NCBI GenBank assembly: GCA_027593035.1
Contig: JAQCJQ010000016.1
Span: forward strand, 1 to 33,456
Direction: 5' to 3'
DNA from: Bacteroidota bacterium
Lineage (GTDB): Bacteria > Bacteroidota > Bacteroidia > Flavobacteriales_D > Sanyastnellaceae
DNA length: 33,456 nucleotides
Shown piece by piece: positions 1-8,826 of the stretch. Position numbers and translations under genes: made by a program. Each line of letters opens with the position of its first letter. Position 1 is the stretch's first letter. The notes under the pieces are model-generated. The model had not been told where the DNA came from. It ran no database searches and saw only the letters and a list, made by a program, of their open reading frames with translations.

Positions 1-168
1 ACAGAACAGGGACCTCGCGGATTGGCAGCGATTAAAGTAGAAATTTGGCGTGACACGACGCCAGCGCCAGCTCCAAGCCCAGCCGTAGCAACAGCTCCGG
101 ACCCGGACCCAGCCGTAGCAACAGCTCCGGACCCGGACCCAGCCCCAGGTTCTGCTCCCTCTAAATAA
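1..168 (+). CDS. 3' end of an unidentified protein with a Pro/Asp/Ala-rich repeat tail (partial)
   Basis: Frame 1 is open from the window edge to a TAA at 166-168 and gives 55 residues; the start lies outside the window. The first 20 residues look like the end of a folded domain (AAIKVEIWRD). The rest is a low-complexity tail of Pro, Ala and Asp containing two perfect copies of the decapeptide AVATAPDPDP. Such tails are usually flexible linkers or disordered ends. No family is recognisable from this stub. The uninterrupted frame, in which the repeat unit is a multiple of three, supports real coding sequence. Confidence 0.6.
   Translation, partial: TEQGPRGLAAIKVEIWRDTTPAPAPSPAVATAPDPDPAVATAPDPDPAPGSAPSK
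81..140 (+). repeat. Perfect 30-bp tandem repeat, two copies, inside the partial gene
   Basis: Bases 81-110 and 111-140 are identical. The unit is 30 bp, so each copy adds ten in-frame residues (AVATAPDPDP). Identity at the nucleotide level, including wobble positions, points to recent duplication by slippage or unequal recombination, so copy number could vary between strains. Confidence 0.9.
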
Positions 169-209
169 AGTTGCGTACTTTTCGAATAGAAATCATTAAT
201 GCAATCGAA

Positions 210-845
210 ATGAAGAAGATAGTATTCGCCTTATTCGCCTTGTTTACCGTTTTAGGTATTGACAGTTTGGAAGCCCAAGTCGTTTAACTTGAAGGACCTC
301 GATTTGGTGTGTCCTACGTTTCAGATGGAAGTACCGCTCAAATGTTGCAACGAAAGTTTGACATGGATTCGGCAGCATTTGCGATGGACCCAAACGGAGC
401 GAGCATTACGACCCAGTATGGATGGCAATGGGAAAAACGTTTCGCTGACAACGGTGGAGACGTCGTTGGTTTGGTGGAATGGGTTGCATTAGTCGCAGGA
501 ATGGAGAAGGGCATGTTCTTGCCTTCATTGACTACCATGGTCGGCGTGAGAGGTAAGAGCGGATTCGAGTTTGGAACGGGTCCAAATCTTTCGCTCTCGG
601 GTTTGAGTTTTGTGTTTGCTGTTGGGTACAATGTGCGATCGGGAGATTTGAATTTCCCGATCAATTTATCCATAGTTCCTGATAAGATTACACAAGGAAC
701 GAGCGACGTGGCCTTTGATATTTTTAATTTCAACAAGGATTTCACAAATATCGATGTGGATCAAAATGAATCTGCACCGGATAATGTTTTAGACAGAGGT
801 ACGGGACACCGTATTACGTTGTCTGTTGGATTCAATTTCAACTGA
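210..845 (+). pseudogene. Outer-membrane beta-barrel-like protein interrupted by an in-frame TAA after its signal peptide
   Basis: ATG at 210 opens a clear signal peptide (MKKIVFALFALFTVLGIDSL then EAQ, a typical cleavage site). Two codons after EAQ the frame hits TAA at 285-287. The same frame then continues without interruption to TGA at 843-845, starting LEGPRFGVSYV and ending ITLSVGFNFN. The body has alternating hydrophobic strands, Gly-rich turns, the segments LVEWVALVAGMEKG and FEFGTGPNLSLSG, and an aromatic/Asn C-terminus typical of small outer-membrane proteins of Bacteroidota. Signal peptide and body are in the same frame with no gap, so a single nonsense change (for example TAC or CAA to TAA) explains the break. 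A GTG at 309 could restart translation but would yield a protein without an export signal. Readthrough or a sequencing error is possible. Confidence 0.7.
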
Positions 846-868
846 AGCTGAGCTGATTTGAAGGCAAT

Positions 869-904
869 AAAAAAGCCGCCTGCATAAAGTAGGCGGCTTT
901 TTTT
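869..904. terminator. Bidirectional intrinsic terminator between convergent genes
   Basis: The stem AAAAGCCGCCT (871-881) pairs perfectly with AGGCGGCTTTT (891-901) around a 9-nt loop. Seven T (898-904) follow on the plus strand. Six A precede it (869-874), giving a T tract on the minus strand. It lies between the plus-strand membrane protein gene and the minus-strand isocitrate dehydrogenase gene and would serve both. Confidence 0.9.
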
Positions 905-1019
905 ATGCCGTTGATTTGGCAAATGTCGGATGAGCAATCCGTGAATTCATTACGGGCAACGCGAGTCATCTATATTCATTTCTCGCTAAAGGCTTCAAAA
1001 AACATCCGATATGTCCGGC

Positions 1020-3257
<2,238 letters not shown>

Positions 3258-3331
3258 TCATGTTTTTTAGATTGTGTTGAGTCTAACGCGTGATGGTGCG
3301 AACACGGAGATGAGGGAATCACCGATTACAG

Positions 3332-3354
3332 CGCAGCCAAAACGAGCGGCTGCG
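3332..3354. other. Short inverted repeat between icd and the PNGase F-like gene
   Basis: CGCAGCC (3332-3338) and GGCTGCG (3348-3354) form a perfect 7-bp stem with a 9-nt loop, in the 133-bp gap downstream of the PNGase F-like gene and upstream of icd. No T tract follows on either strand, so it is not a standard terminator. It could be a weak terminator, an operator or chance. Confidence 0.3.
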
Positions 3355-3378
3355 AAGGTCGGAAACAAATGAGAAATG

Positions 3379-4629
3379 TCAACGTTCTTGACCAGGGATT
3401 GCGACATAAGTCAGATATCCGGCGACGTTCCAAAAATTCATCTCGGAGTCTGTGAATGGCTGGGCTGATGGGACGGCGACTTCAAGGGTATGGTGCCCAG
3501 GTGAAATTCCAGGCAAAGGAATGCGGAGTGCCTCCACGTGGCTTCCCGGACACCACCCGGAGCGTGAATAATCACTGGAGGCAATGCGTTCATCAATGCT
3601 GTCCCCACGCCAAAAGGCGCGTTCGGTCCAAACGCCTGAAGATGGATTGAATCGCCTGAAACTCGCGCAGTCGTCCCGCCAAGGGGTGAAGGAGTTGATC
3701 AGCTCGCCGTCCAATGTGATTTGATGCTCGCATCGAACAAATTCATCACCGGTAGCATGACCTCCGTGCCCTGTCGCGTGATAGTAAAGCATGACGTCGG
3801 AGGCCTTTGATGGCAAGAAAAAGTCGACTTCAAGACGGCCTTCCGCGAACCCATCATAATGCTGTTGCTTCGAACTCAATTTAGTGGTGTTGAACAAGGG
3901 CATTGAAGCTATCCGTGCGGGCTCATCTTTCAAAATGGCACGTGGTTCAAATTCCAGTGTCAAATCCAAAGTGTATCCTTCTGGAGTCCATGTGTCAATG
4001 TAAACACCCAAGGTGAGGCTGTCCTCCATGGAATCCCATAAGTGCGAGATGTCTGCGCTCCAATGTGCAGAATCTGCCCATGCAGGAACATAGACCGGAC
4101 GGTATTCGTCCAGACGTTCGTTGTCGCTGAAATGACCTACACCGAAGGGCGTAATGAACCGCAGCAGTTCGATGGGGGGCTCGTACGTTTGATCTGCATC
4201 CGCTTCAAACGGAAGAATGGCAGGATAGGCGTGCTTCGAGGTGTCAAGCGACGGGCTCCCCGCTTCAAACTCCCGCAAATCGATGGTGGACGATGCCGGA
4301 ACCATGAAAACGGTGCCTGACTTGTCCCAGGGGTCGCCAGCCGATCGCAAGGTCATGTACAGGGTGACTTCGGGGGGCTGCTGAAACGAGGGCTTCAAAA
4401 AACGTTGAACGACCAATCGGCCTGCGTCATAGCGCTCCCAACCGTCGGTCGCGCGCAATGAATCGGCATTCATCTTCGGGTTGAAGTGCAGGTGAAACTG
4501 CCGCATGCATCGCACTTCTTGTGGGTTGTCCACTTCGAAATTGGACGAGTTGCAGCCGGTGCTGAGCATCAGGAGGCCAATCGGCACTAAAAGGAGAGAA
4601 TGGAGGCGTGGCTTGGGAATTCGTAGCAT
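3379..4629 (-). CDS. PNGase F-like peptide-N-glycosidase, predicted lipoprotein
   Basis: The 416-residue protein has a lipoprotein signal (LMLSTGC, lipid-attachment Cys26), so it is probably membrane-anchored and exported. The rest resembles Flavobacterium (Elizabethkingia) PNGase F, which cleaves the Asn-GlcNAc bond and releases N-glycans from glycoproteins. Landmarks recalled from PNGase F: WDR with catalytic Asp60 corresponds to PWDKSG (Asp102); GRFITPYWVG to LRFITPFGVG (157-165); YTETW with Glu118 to YIDTW (210-214), where Glu is replaced by Asp212; the GxxEW region with Glu206 to GDEFVRCEH (Glu296); AGWCPG to SGWCPG (residues 357-362). A region of about 100 residues precedes the first landmark. 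The gene is head-to-head with the secreted hydrolase at 4672, with 42 bp between the start codons. The family call is by motif recall; activity is inference. Confidence 0.75.
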   Translation of the reverse strand: MLRIPKPRLHSLLLVPIGLLMLSTGCNSSNFEVDNPQEVRCMRQFHLHFNPKMNADSLRATDGWERYDAGRLVVQRFLKPSFQQPPEVTLYMTLRSAGDPWDKSGTVFMVPASSTIDLREFEAGSPSLDTSKHAYPAILPFEADADQTYEPPIELLRFITPFGVGHFSDNERLDEYRPVYVPAWADSAHWSADISHLWDSMEDSLTLGVYIDTWTPEGYTLDLTLEFEPRAILKDEPARIASMPLFNTTKLSSKQQHYDGFAEGRLEVDFFLPSKASDVMLYYHATGHGGHATGDEFVRCEHQITLDGELINSFTPWRDDCASFRRFNPSSGVWTERAFWRGDSIDERIASSDYSRSGWCPGSHVEALRIPLPGISPGHHTLEVAVPSAQPFTDSEMNFWNVAGYLTYVAIPGQER

Positions 4630-4671
4630 TCGGCCTAAATTACCCCTAATTCGATTACTTAAATTCTAGCC

Positions 4672-5937
4672 ATGCGCAGCATTGTATGTTTTTCCATCGC
4701 GTTGTTCTCATCGTTCAGTATCCAGGCTCAAATGGAATGTGACGGAGAACGCTACCGATACAACACGGCGTTTTCAGATGTGCAAGTGACTTACGACGTG
4801 CCCTACGGAAATGCAATCAATGCCACAGGCTTTAGTCAAGCGCTTGTGGTGGACATCTACGAGCCGGTTGGAGACACTGAAACATCTCGCCCCTTGATCA
4901 TCATGGCGCATGGGGGGTTTTTCATTGGTGGAGAGAATGACAACCCCGATGTGATTTCATTGTGCCAGGATTTGGCGCGCATGGGCTATGTCGTGGGGTC
5001 GATCACCTACCGTCTCGGTATTGATAATTTTTTAGACCTCTCCAATGCCATGGTCCGGTCAGTTTGGAGAGGGTACCACGACGGCAAAGCTTCTGTGCGC
5101 TACTTCCGAAAGACAGTCGCTGAAGATGGGAATCCCTACGGTATCGATCCAGATCGCATTGTCATGGGCGGCGTTTCAGCGGGGGCATTCATCGCCTTGC
5201 ACATGGCCTATGTGGATGAAGAATCGGAAATCCCTGAGCAAGTTAATCAATCAGCTGCTGGAATGGCCGGTGGATTGGAAGGGGAGTCGGGCAATCCAGA
5301 GTACAGTTCGGAGATCATGGGAGTCATCAATGTGGCCGGTGCGCTCAAGACAGCGGCATACCTTTCTGAGGGCGACGAACCGCTCGTCTCTGTGCACGGA
5401 ACCGCGGATGAAACGGTGCCTTATGGAGCGGGCATGATTTCCTTGAGCGGTGTTCCGATTACGGATGTAGAAGGCAGCGGCGTGATCCATGAGATGGCAG
5501 AATCGTTGGGGCTGAATCATTGTCTCACAACGTTGGAGGGAGCCGGTCATGTGTCACATGCTTATGACCCCGAGGCATATATCGCCACGTTGTCGACCAT
5601 CTCTGGAGCTGTTTCTTCGTGGGTTTGCCCTGACTACGAACCGTTGTGCGGCGTTTACGATTACGCTTCAGGCATCGAGACTGTGATGGTCGAAGGAATG
5701 GAGGTTTTTCAGCTCTATCCCAACCCCGCCTTAAGCGGACAATTCATTCAGGTTCACAAGCCGGCTGGAACCCCTGATGTTTGGACTTGGGAGATCTGGG
5801 GTGGCAACGGTCGAAAAGTCAATTCAGGATTGGCTTCGGGCCCGTCAGCCATTTTGCCCACGGCAACATTGCCTTCAGGCGCCTATTTGTTTCGCATTCC
5901 AGAGTTGGGGCAGTCCCGACGTTTGCTGATCCAATAA
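4672..5937 (+). CDS. Secreted alpha/beta hydrolase (carboxylesterase/feruloyl-esterase-like) with T9SS sorting domain
   Basis: The 421-residue protein has a signal peptide (about residues 1-20, ending SIQAQ). The hydrolase domain carries the oxyanion motif HGG (80-82), nucleophile elbow GVSAG with Ser169, likely acid Asp246 in HGTADETVPYG, and likely base His293 in EGAGHVSH. This is the usual Ser-Asp-His triad of the esterase/lipase family; the natural ester substrate cannot be read from the sequence. After residue 345 comes FQLYPNP and a roughly 75-residue beta domain ending SRRLLIQ, a Por/T9SS type A sorting signal, so the enzyme is expected outside the cell or on its surface. It is divergent from the PNGase F-like gene and convergent with the propeller gene, with only 5 bp between the two stop codons. 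Its pairing with an N-glycanase-like lipoprotein suggests a role in degrading decorated glycans or glycoproteins. Confidence 0.88.
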   Translation: MRSIVCFSIALFSSFSIQAQMECDGERYRYNTAFSDVQVTYDVPYGNAINATGFSQALVVDIYEPVGDTETSRPLIIMAHGGFFIGGENDNPDVISLCQDLARMGYVVGSITYRLGIDNFLDLSNAMVRSVWRGYHDGKASVRYFRKTVAEDGNPYGIDPDRIVMGGVSAGAFIALHMAYVDEESEIPEQVNQSAAGMAGGLEGESGNPEYSSEIMGVINVAGALKTAAYLSEGDEPLVSVHGTADETVPYGAGMISLSGVPITDVEGSGVIHEMAESLGLNHCLTTLEGAGHVSHAYDPEAYIATLSTISGAVSSWVCPDYEPLCGVYDYASGIETVMVEGMEVFQLYPNPALSGQFIQVHKPAGTPDVWTWEIWGGNGRKVNSGLASGPSAILPTATLPSGAYLFRIPELGQSRRLLIQ

Positions 5938-5942
5938 TCCAC

Positions 5943-8492
5943 TCACTGCTTCAGAATGACTTCCGTGTTGGTTTGACCATTGGCATGTGTCCATTGGATG
6001 ATGTATGTGCCATTTGACCAAGCAGAGGTGGATACATGCATGCGTTGCTCCGGTTTCAGGTCGAACAGAATCTGCCCCGAGGCATCGTACACAACGATTC
6101 GCTTCGTGCCCGCATCCGATCGCAATTCCAACGCGTCGTGAAAGGGGTTAGGGAAGGCCTGATTCTCAAAGCGAACCAGCGTGGAAACGGCATTCTGCAC
6201 CGTATCCATGACCGCTGCCGGAAGGAGTGAGTCCAAGGGGAAGGTCCACAGGCTTCGTGCAAAAGTCCCTGCGACCAGTCGATCCGCGATGGTGTCAACC
6301 GCCAGGTCATACACAGGAATCAACGGGTGTGACCCAACCGGTTCCCAGTGCTGTCCACGCGTTTCCGTCCAATGGATCCCCGCGTCCGTGGCCACCACCC
6401 AAATACTATCATTCAATGCTTCGACATGGTTGATGGGGTGTGGAGGCAAATCGCCTTGTGCAGAGGTCCAATTCCCACCGATCGCGGCGCGGTATACATA
6501 CGGCGTGTAAACAGCATTTCGAAAACCACTCACCGTACAAAACATGGAGTCGGGATGGAAAGGGTCGAAGACCAAATCCGTCACGAACTGCCCAGGGAGC
6601 CCAATTTCCATTGAATCCCAATTGTCGCCATGATCGGTTGAAACCCAAACCCTTCCATCAGAGGTGCCTGCCGCGACGAGATCTTCATTGAATGGAGACC
6701 CGGCCACAACGGTGATGCAGCGGTATTGCAGGCCCGGCTCTTCGTTGTGTGTTAAATCAGGGCTAACGGCTTGCCAAGAAGAAAAGGGGGCATTGGACAT
6801 GCGGTAGACACGTTGTGTTCCGGTCCACATCTCATCCGGGTTGGCTGGATGGTAGGCCAAAGGAGCATCCCACCAAACACGATCTTCTTCATCGATGCCT
6901 TCCATGAAGTTATTCCATTGGGGTTCCTCATCGGGGCCTGTCATGCTGTAACGCCAGTTGCCCCATTGAGTTCCAGCGTAGCGCAAGTTGGCATTGGTTG
7001 GATGATAAATGGCGGTAAAACCGTCACCGCCTAAATCCCGGGTCCACGCATTCAGGTCCTCCTGTGAGCCCGTCGTGGTGCCGTTGTCTTGCGCTCCAGC
7101 CGTGTATTGACCAGGATTGTGTGGATTCCAAGTAGCCCGATAGAACTGGGTCACCGGAATGTTTTCCAGATCTTCCCACGTCAGCCCGTGGTCATCGGAA
7201 CGATACAGCCCACCATCTGTCGCCAAGATGAGGCTCTGCGGTCCAACCCACTGTAAATCATGCTTATCGGCGTGGACTTCATAGGTCCACCATTCGGGCC
7301 CCAATCGTTGCCAAGTGACCCCGCCATTGAGTGAATTCCAGCATTCGACGCCGAGGATGGTGATGTCATCAGCATTCCAAGGATTGATTCGGATTTTTGA
7401 AAAATACCATCCAAACCCACCCAGGGCATTCTCAGCTGCTGCCCCTTCTGGAATGATCGCTGACCAGCTCGTCCCTCCATCATCAGAACGGTAAATGTTG
7501 TCCAATTGATGATTCGTCCCGACAACCAAAGCCCAAAAGATTCCTTGCAATTCGGCCAGTCCAATGCGCCCACGCGAGCCTTCGCCCCATGGATTGTCAA
7601 TGGCCAACCACTCGCTGCCGCCATCCACTGATTTCCAGATTTTGCAATGCGCTCCTGCCACGATGCTATTGGTCGAGGTCCGAGTCCGCTGCCAAGCGCT
7701 GGCAAGCAATGTTTGTGAGTCGGGGGCATAGGCCAAGTCAGTGACGCCTGCAGAGTCATGGGGGAGGAGGACTTGTTCCCAATTCTGTCCATTTTCGTTG
7801 CTGCGAAAAAGCCCACGCGCCGGACCGGGAATGGCCGGATTGCCCATGCAGGCTGCGAAAATGGTGTTGGGAGAATCGGGCAATATGAGCAGACGACTGA
7901 TGACGCCAAGCGTGTCCAATCCTACGTTTTCCCAGGTACTCCCACCATTCAATGAGCGGTACACTCCTCCACCAATGCGCGGGAAGCTGCTGATTTGCGG
8001 ATCGCCCGTGGCCAAAAACAGGCGGTCTTCGTTCAAGGGGTGAAAAGCCAAATCGCCCATGGCAAAATGTGGAATGTCGTCGGTCAGGGTGACCCATTCA
8101 CCATCGCCAGGATCTGTCCACAATCCGCCTGCACTGGCGCCAGCAAAGAACCGGTTGGTTTCGGTTGGATGCTGCCGAATGAAATTGAACCTTCCTCCGA
8201 TGTTGGTCGGGCCTTCCAACCTCCACTCACCTCCGGTCATGCGATCTGGTCCGCTGGACAAATCATCGCTCCACCGGCGGACGTTGTTCAGAGCAAGGGT
8301 AGCCTCTTGGACGTCCCAATGATCCTCAGGGTAGCTCCATTTCCAGGCGTCCGCGAGGTTGGGTTGGAGTTTCTTGAATGCTGGGTTTGAATCGCTCTGC
8401 GATGCGCTGGTTGGAGCGTCAGGATGATGGGACCATAGGCCAATTGACAGGAGAAGGAGGCTCCCGGTTGTTATCTGTACAATGCGATTCAT
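5943..8492 (-). CDS. Secreted Asp-box (BNR/sortilin-like) beta-propeller protein with T9SS sorting domain
   Basis: The 849-residue protein has an N-terminal signal or anchor (about residues 1-30). The body holds at least eight Asp-box type motifs (S-x-D/N-x-G-x-x-W), for example SLNGGSTWENV, SVDGGSEWLAI, SDDGGTSWSAI, SDDHGLTWEDL and STDHGDNWDSM. These mark the blade turns of sialidase- or VPS10/sortilin-like propellers. The sialidase Arg triad and FRIP motif were not seen, so no glycosidase activity is claimed; a binding or structural surface role is more likely. The last 75 or so residues (FPNPFHDALELRSD through TNTEVILKQ) form a T9SS type A C-terminal domain. The ATG at 8490-8492 directly precedes the hydrophobic segment. 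Confidence 0.88.
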   Translation of the reverse strand: MNRIVQITTGSLLLLSIGLWSHHPDAPTSASQSDSNPAFKKLQPNLADAWKWSYPEDHWDVQEATLALNNVRRWSDDLSSGPDRMTGGEWRLEGPTNIGGRFNFIRQHPTETNRFFAGASAGGLWTDPGDGEWVTLTDDIPHFAMGDLAFHPLNEDRLFLATGDPQISSFPRIGGGVYRSLNGGSTWENVGLDTLGVISRLLILPDSPNTIFAACMGNPAIPGPARGLFRSNENGQNWEQVLLPHDSAGVTDLAYAPDSQTLLASAWQRTRTSTNSIVAGAHCKIWKSVDGGSEWLAIDNPWGEGSRGRIGLAELQGIFWALVVGTNHQLDNIYRSDDGGTSWSAIIPEGAAAENALGGFGWYFSKIRINPWNADDITILGVECWNSLNGGVTWQRLGPEWWTYEVHADKHDLQWVGPQSLILATDGGLYRSDDHGLTWEDLENIPVTQFYRATWNPHNPGQYTAGAQDNGTTTGSQEDLNAWTRDLGGDGFTAIYHPTNANLRYAGTQWGNWRYSMTGPDEEPQWNNFMEGIDEEDRVWWDAPLAYHPANPDEMWTGTQRVYRMSNAPFSSWQAVSPDLTHNEEPGLQYRCITVVAGSPFNEDLVAAGTSDGRVWVSTDHGDNWDSMEIGLPGQFVTDLVFDPFHPDSMFCTVSGFRNAVYTPYVYRAAIGGNWTSAQGDLPPHPINHVEALNDSIWVVATDAGIHWTETRGQHWEPVGSHPLIPVYDLAVDTIADRLVAGTFARSLWTFPLDSLLPAAVMDTVQNAVSTLVRFENQAFPNPFHDALELRSDAGTKRIVVYDASGQILFDLKPEQRMHVSTSAWSNGTYIIQWTHANGQTNTEVILKQ

Positions 8493-8515
8493 ACCGGCAA
8501 GATACTGCGGGAGAG

Positions 8516-8782
8516 TTAGGGTCGTTGTCGCTGATTCGCACTTTTAAACCGGCCTTTCGATGGCCAATCACGTTGAGCGAGATGCTTGGTCACTCTGCTT
8601 TTGACTCGAATGCGCCAGCGGATGAATGACGTTCGTTTGAGTTCCTTGCGCATGATGGCTCGGACCGCATTTTCCTTCAACCCGAATTGCGTGAAAATTG
8701 CATCAAAGGGCGTGCGGTCTTCCCATGCCATCTCAATGATGCGGTCAATTTTTTCGGGCGTGAGATGGGATAGGGACTCCAT
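8516..8782 (-). CDS. DUF2805 / TIGR03643 small conserved protein
   Basis: The 88-residue protein begins MESLSHLTPEKIDRIIEMAW. It has the family pattern EMAWEDRTPFDAIFTQFGL then RAIMRKELKRTSFIRWRIRV and a basic C-terminus. Spacing and the acidic-to-basic layout look like a small helix-turn-helix-type fold, but function is unknown for the family. The frame is open further upstream, but that extension would read into the 3' end of the neighbouring surface-protein gene and shows no conservation, so the ATG at 8780-8782 is chosen. It lies between two minus-strand secreted-protein genes with 23 bp and 44 bp gaps. Confidence 0.8.
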   Translation of the reverse strand: MESLSHLTPEKIDRIIEMAWEDRTPFDAIFTQFGLKENAVRAIMRKELKRTSFIRWRIRVKSRVTKHLAQRDWPSKGRFKSANQRQRP

Positions 8783-8826
8783 GAAGAAAGAAGCAACAAA
8801 GAGGCGGTTTTGTTCTCTTTCCTGTT

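Noticed and set aside
81-140. Possible CRISPR or phage-type repeat
   Set aside because: Only two adjacent copies with no spacer, and in frame with a coding tail.
309-845. Separate 178-residue gene starting at GTG 309
   Set aside because: The signal peptide lies directly upstream in the same frame, and the protein would have no export signal; a stop-interrupted gene from 210 explains the sequence better.
7181-7909. 242-codon minus-strand open frame within the propeller gene
   Set aside because: Out-of-frame shadow of the Asp-box protein, with Trp/Ser-rich, non-family sequence.
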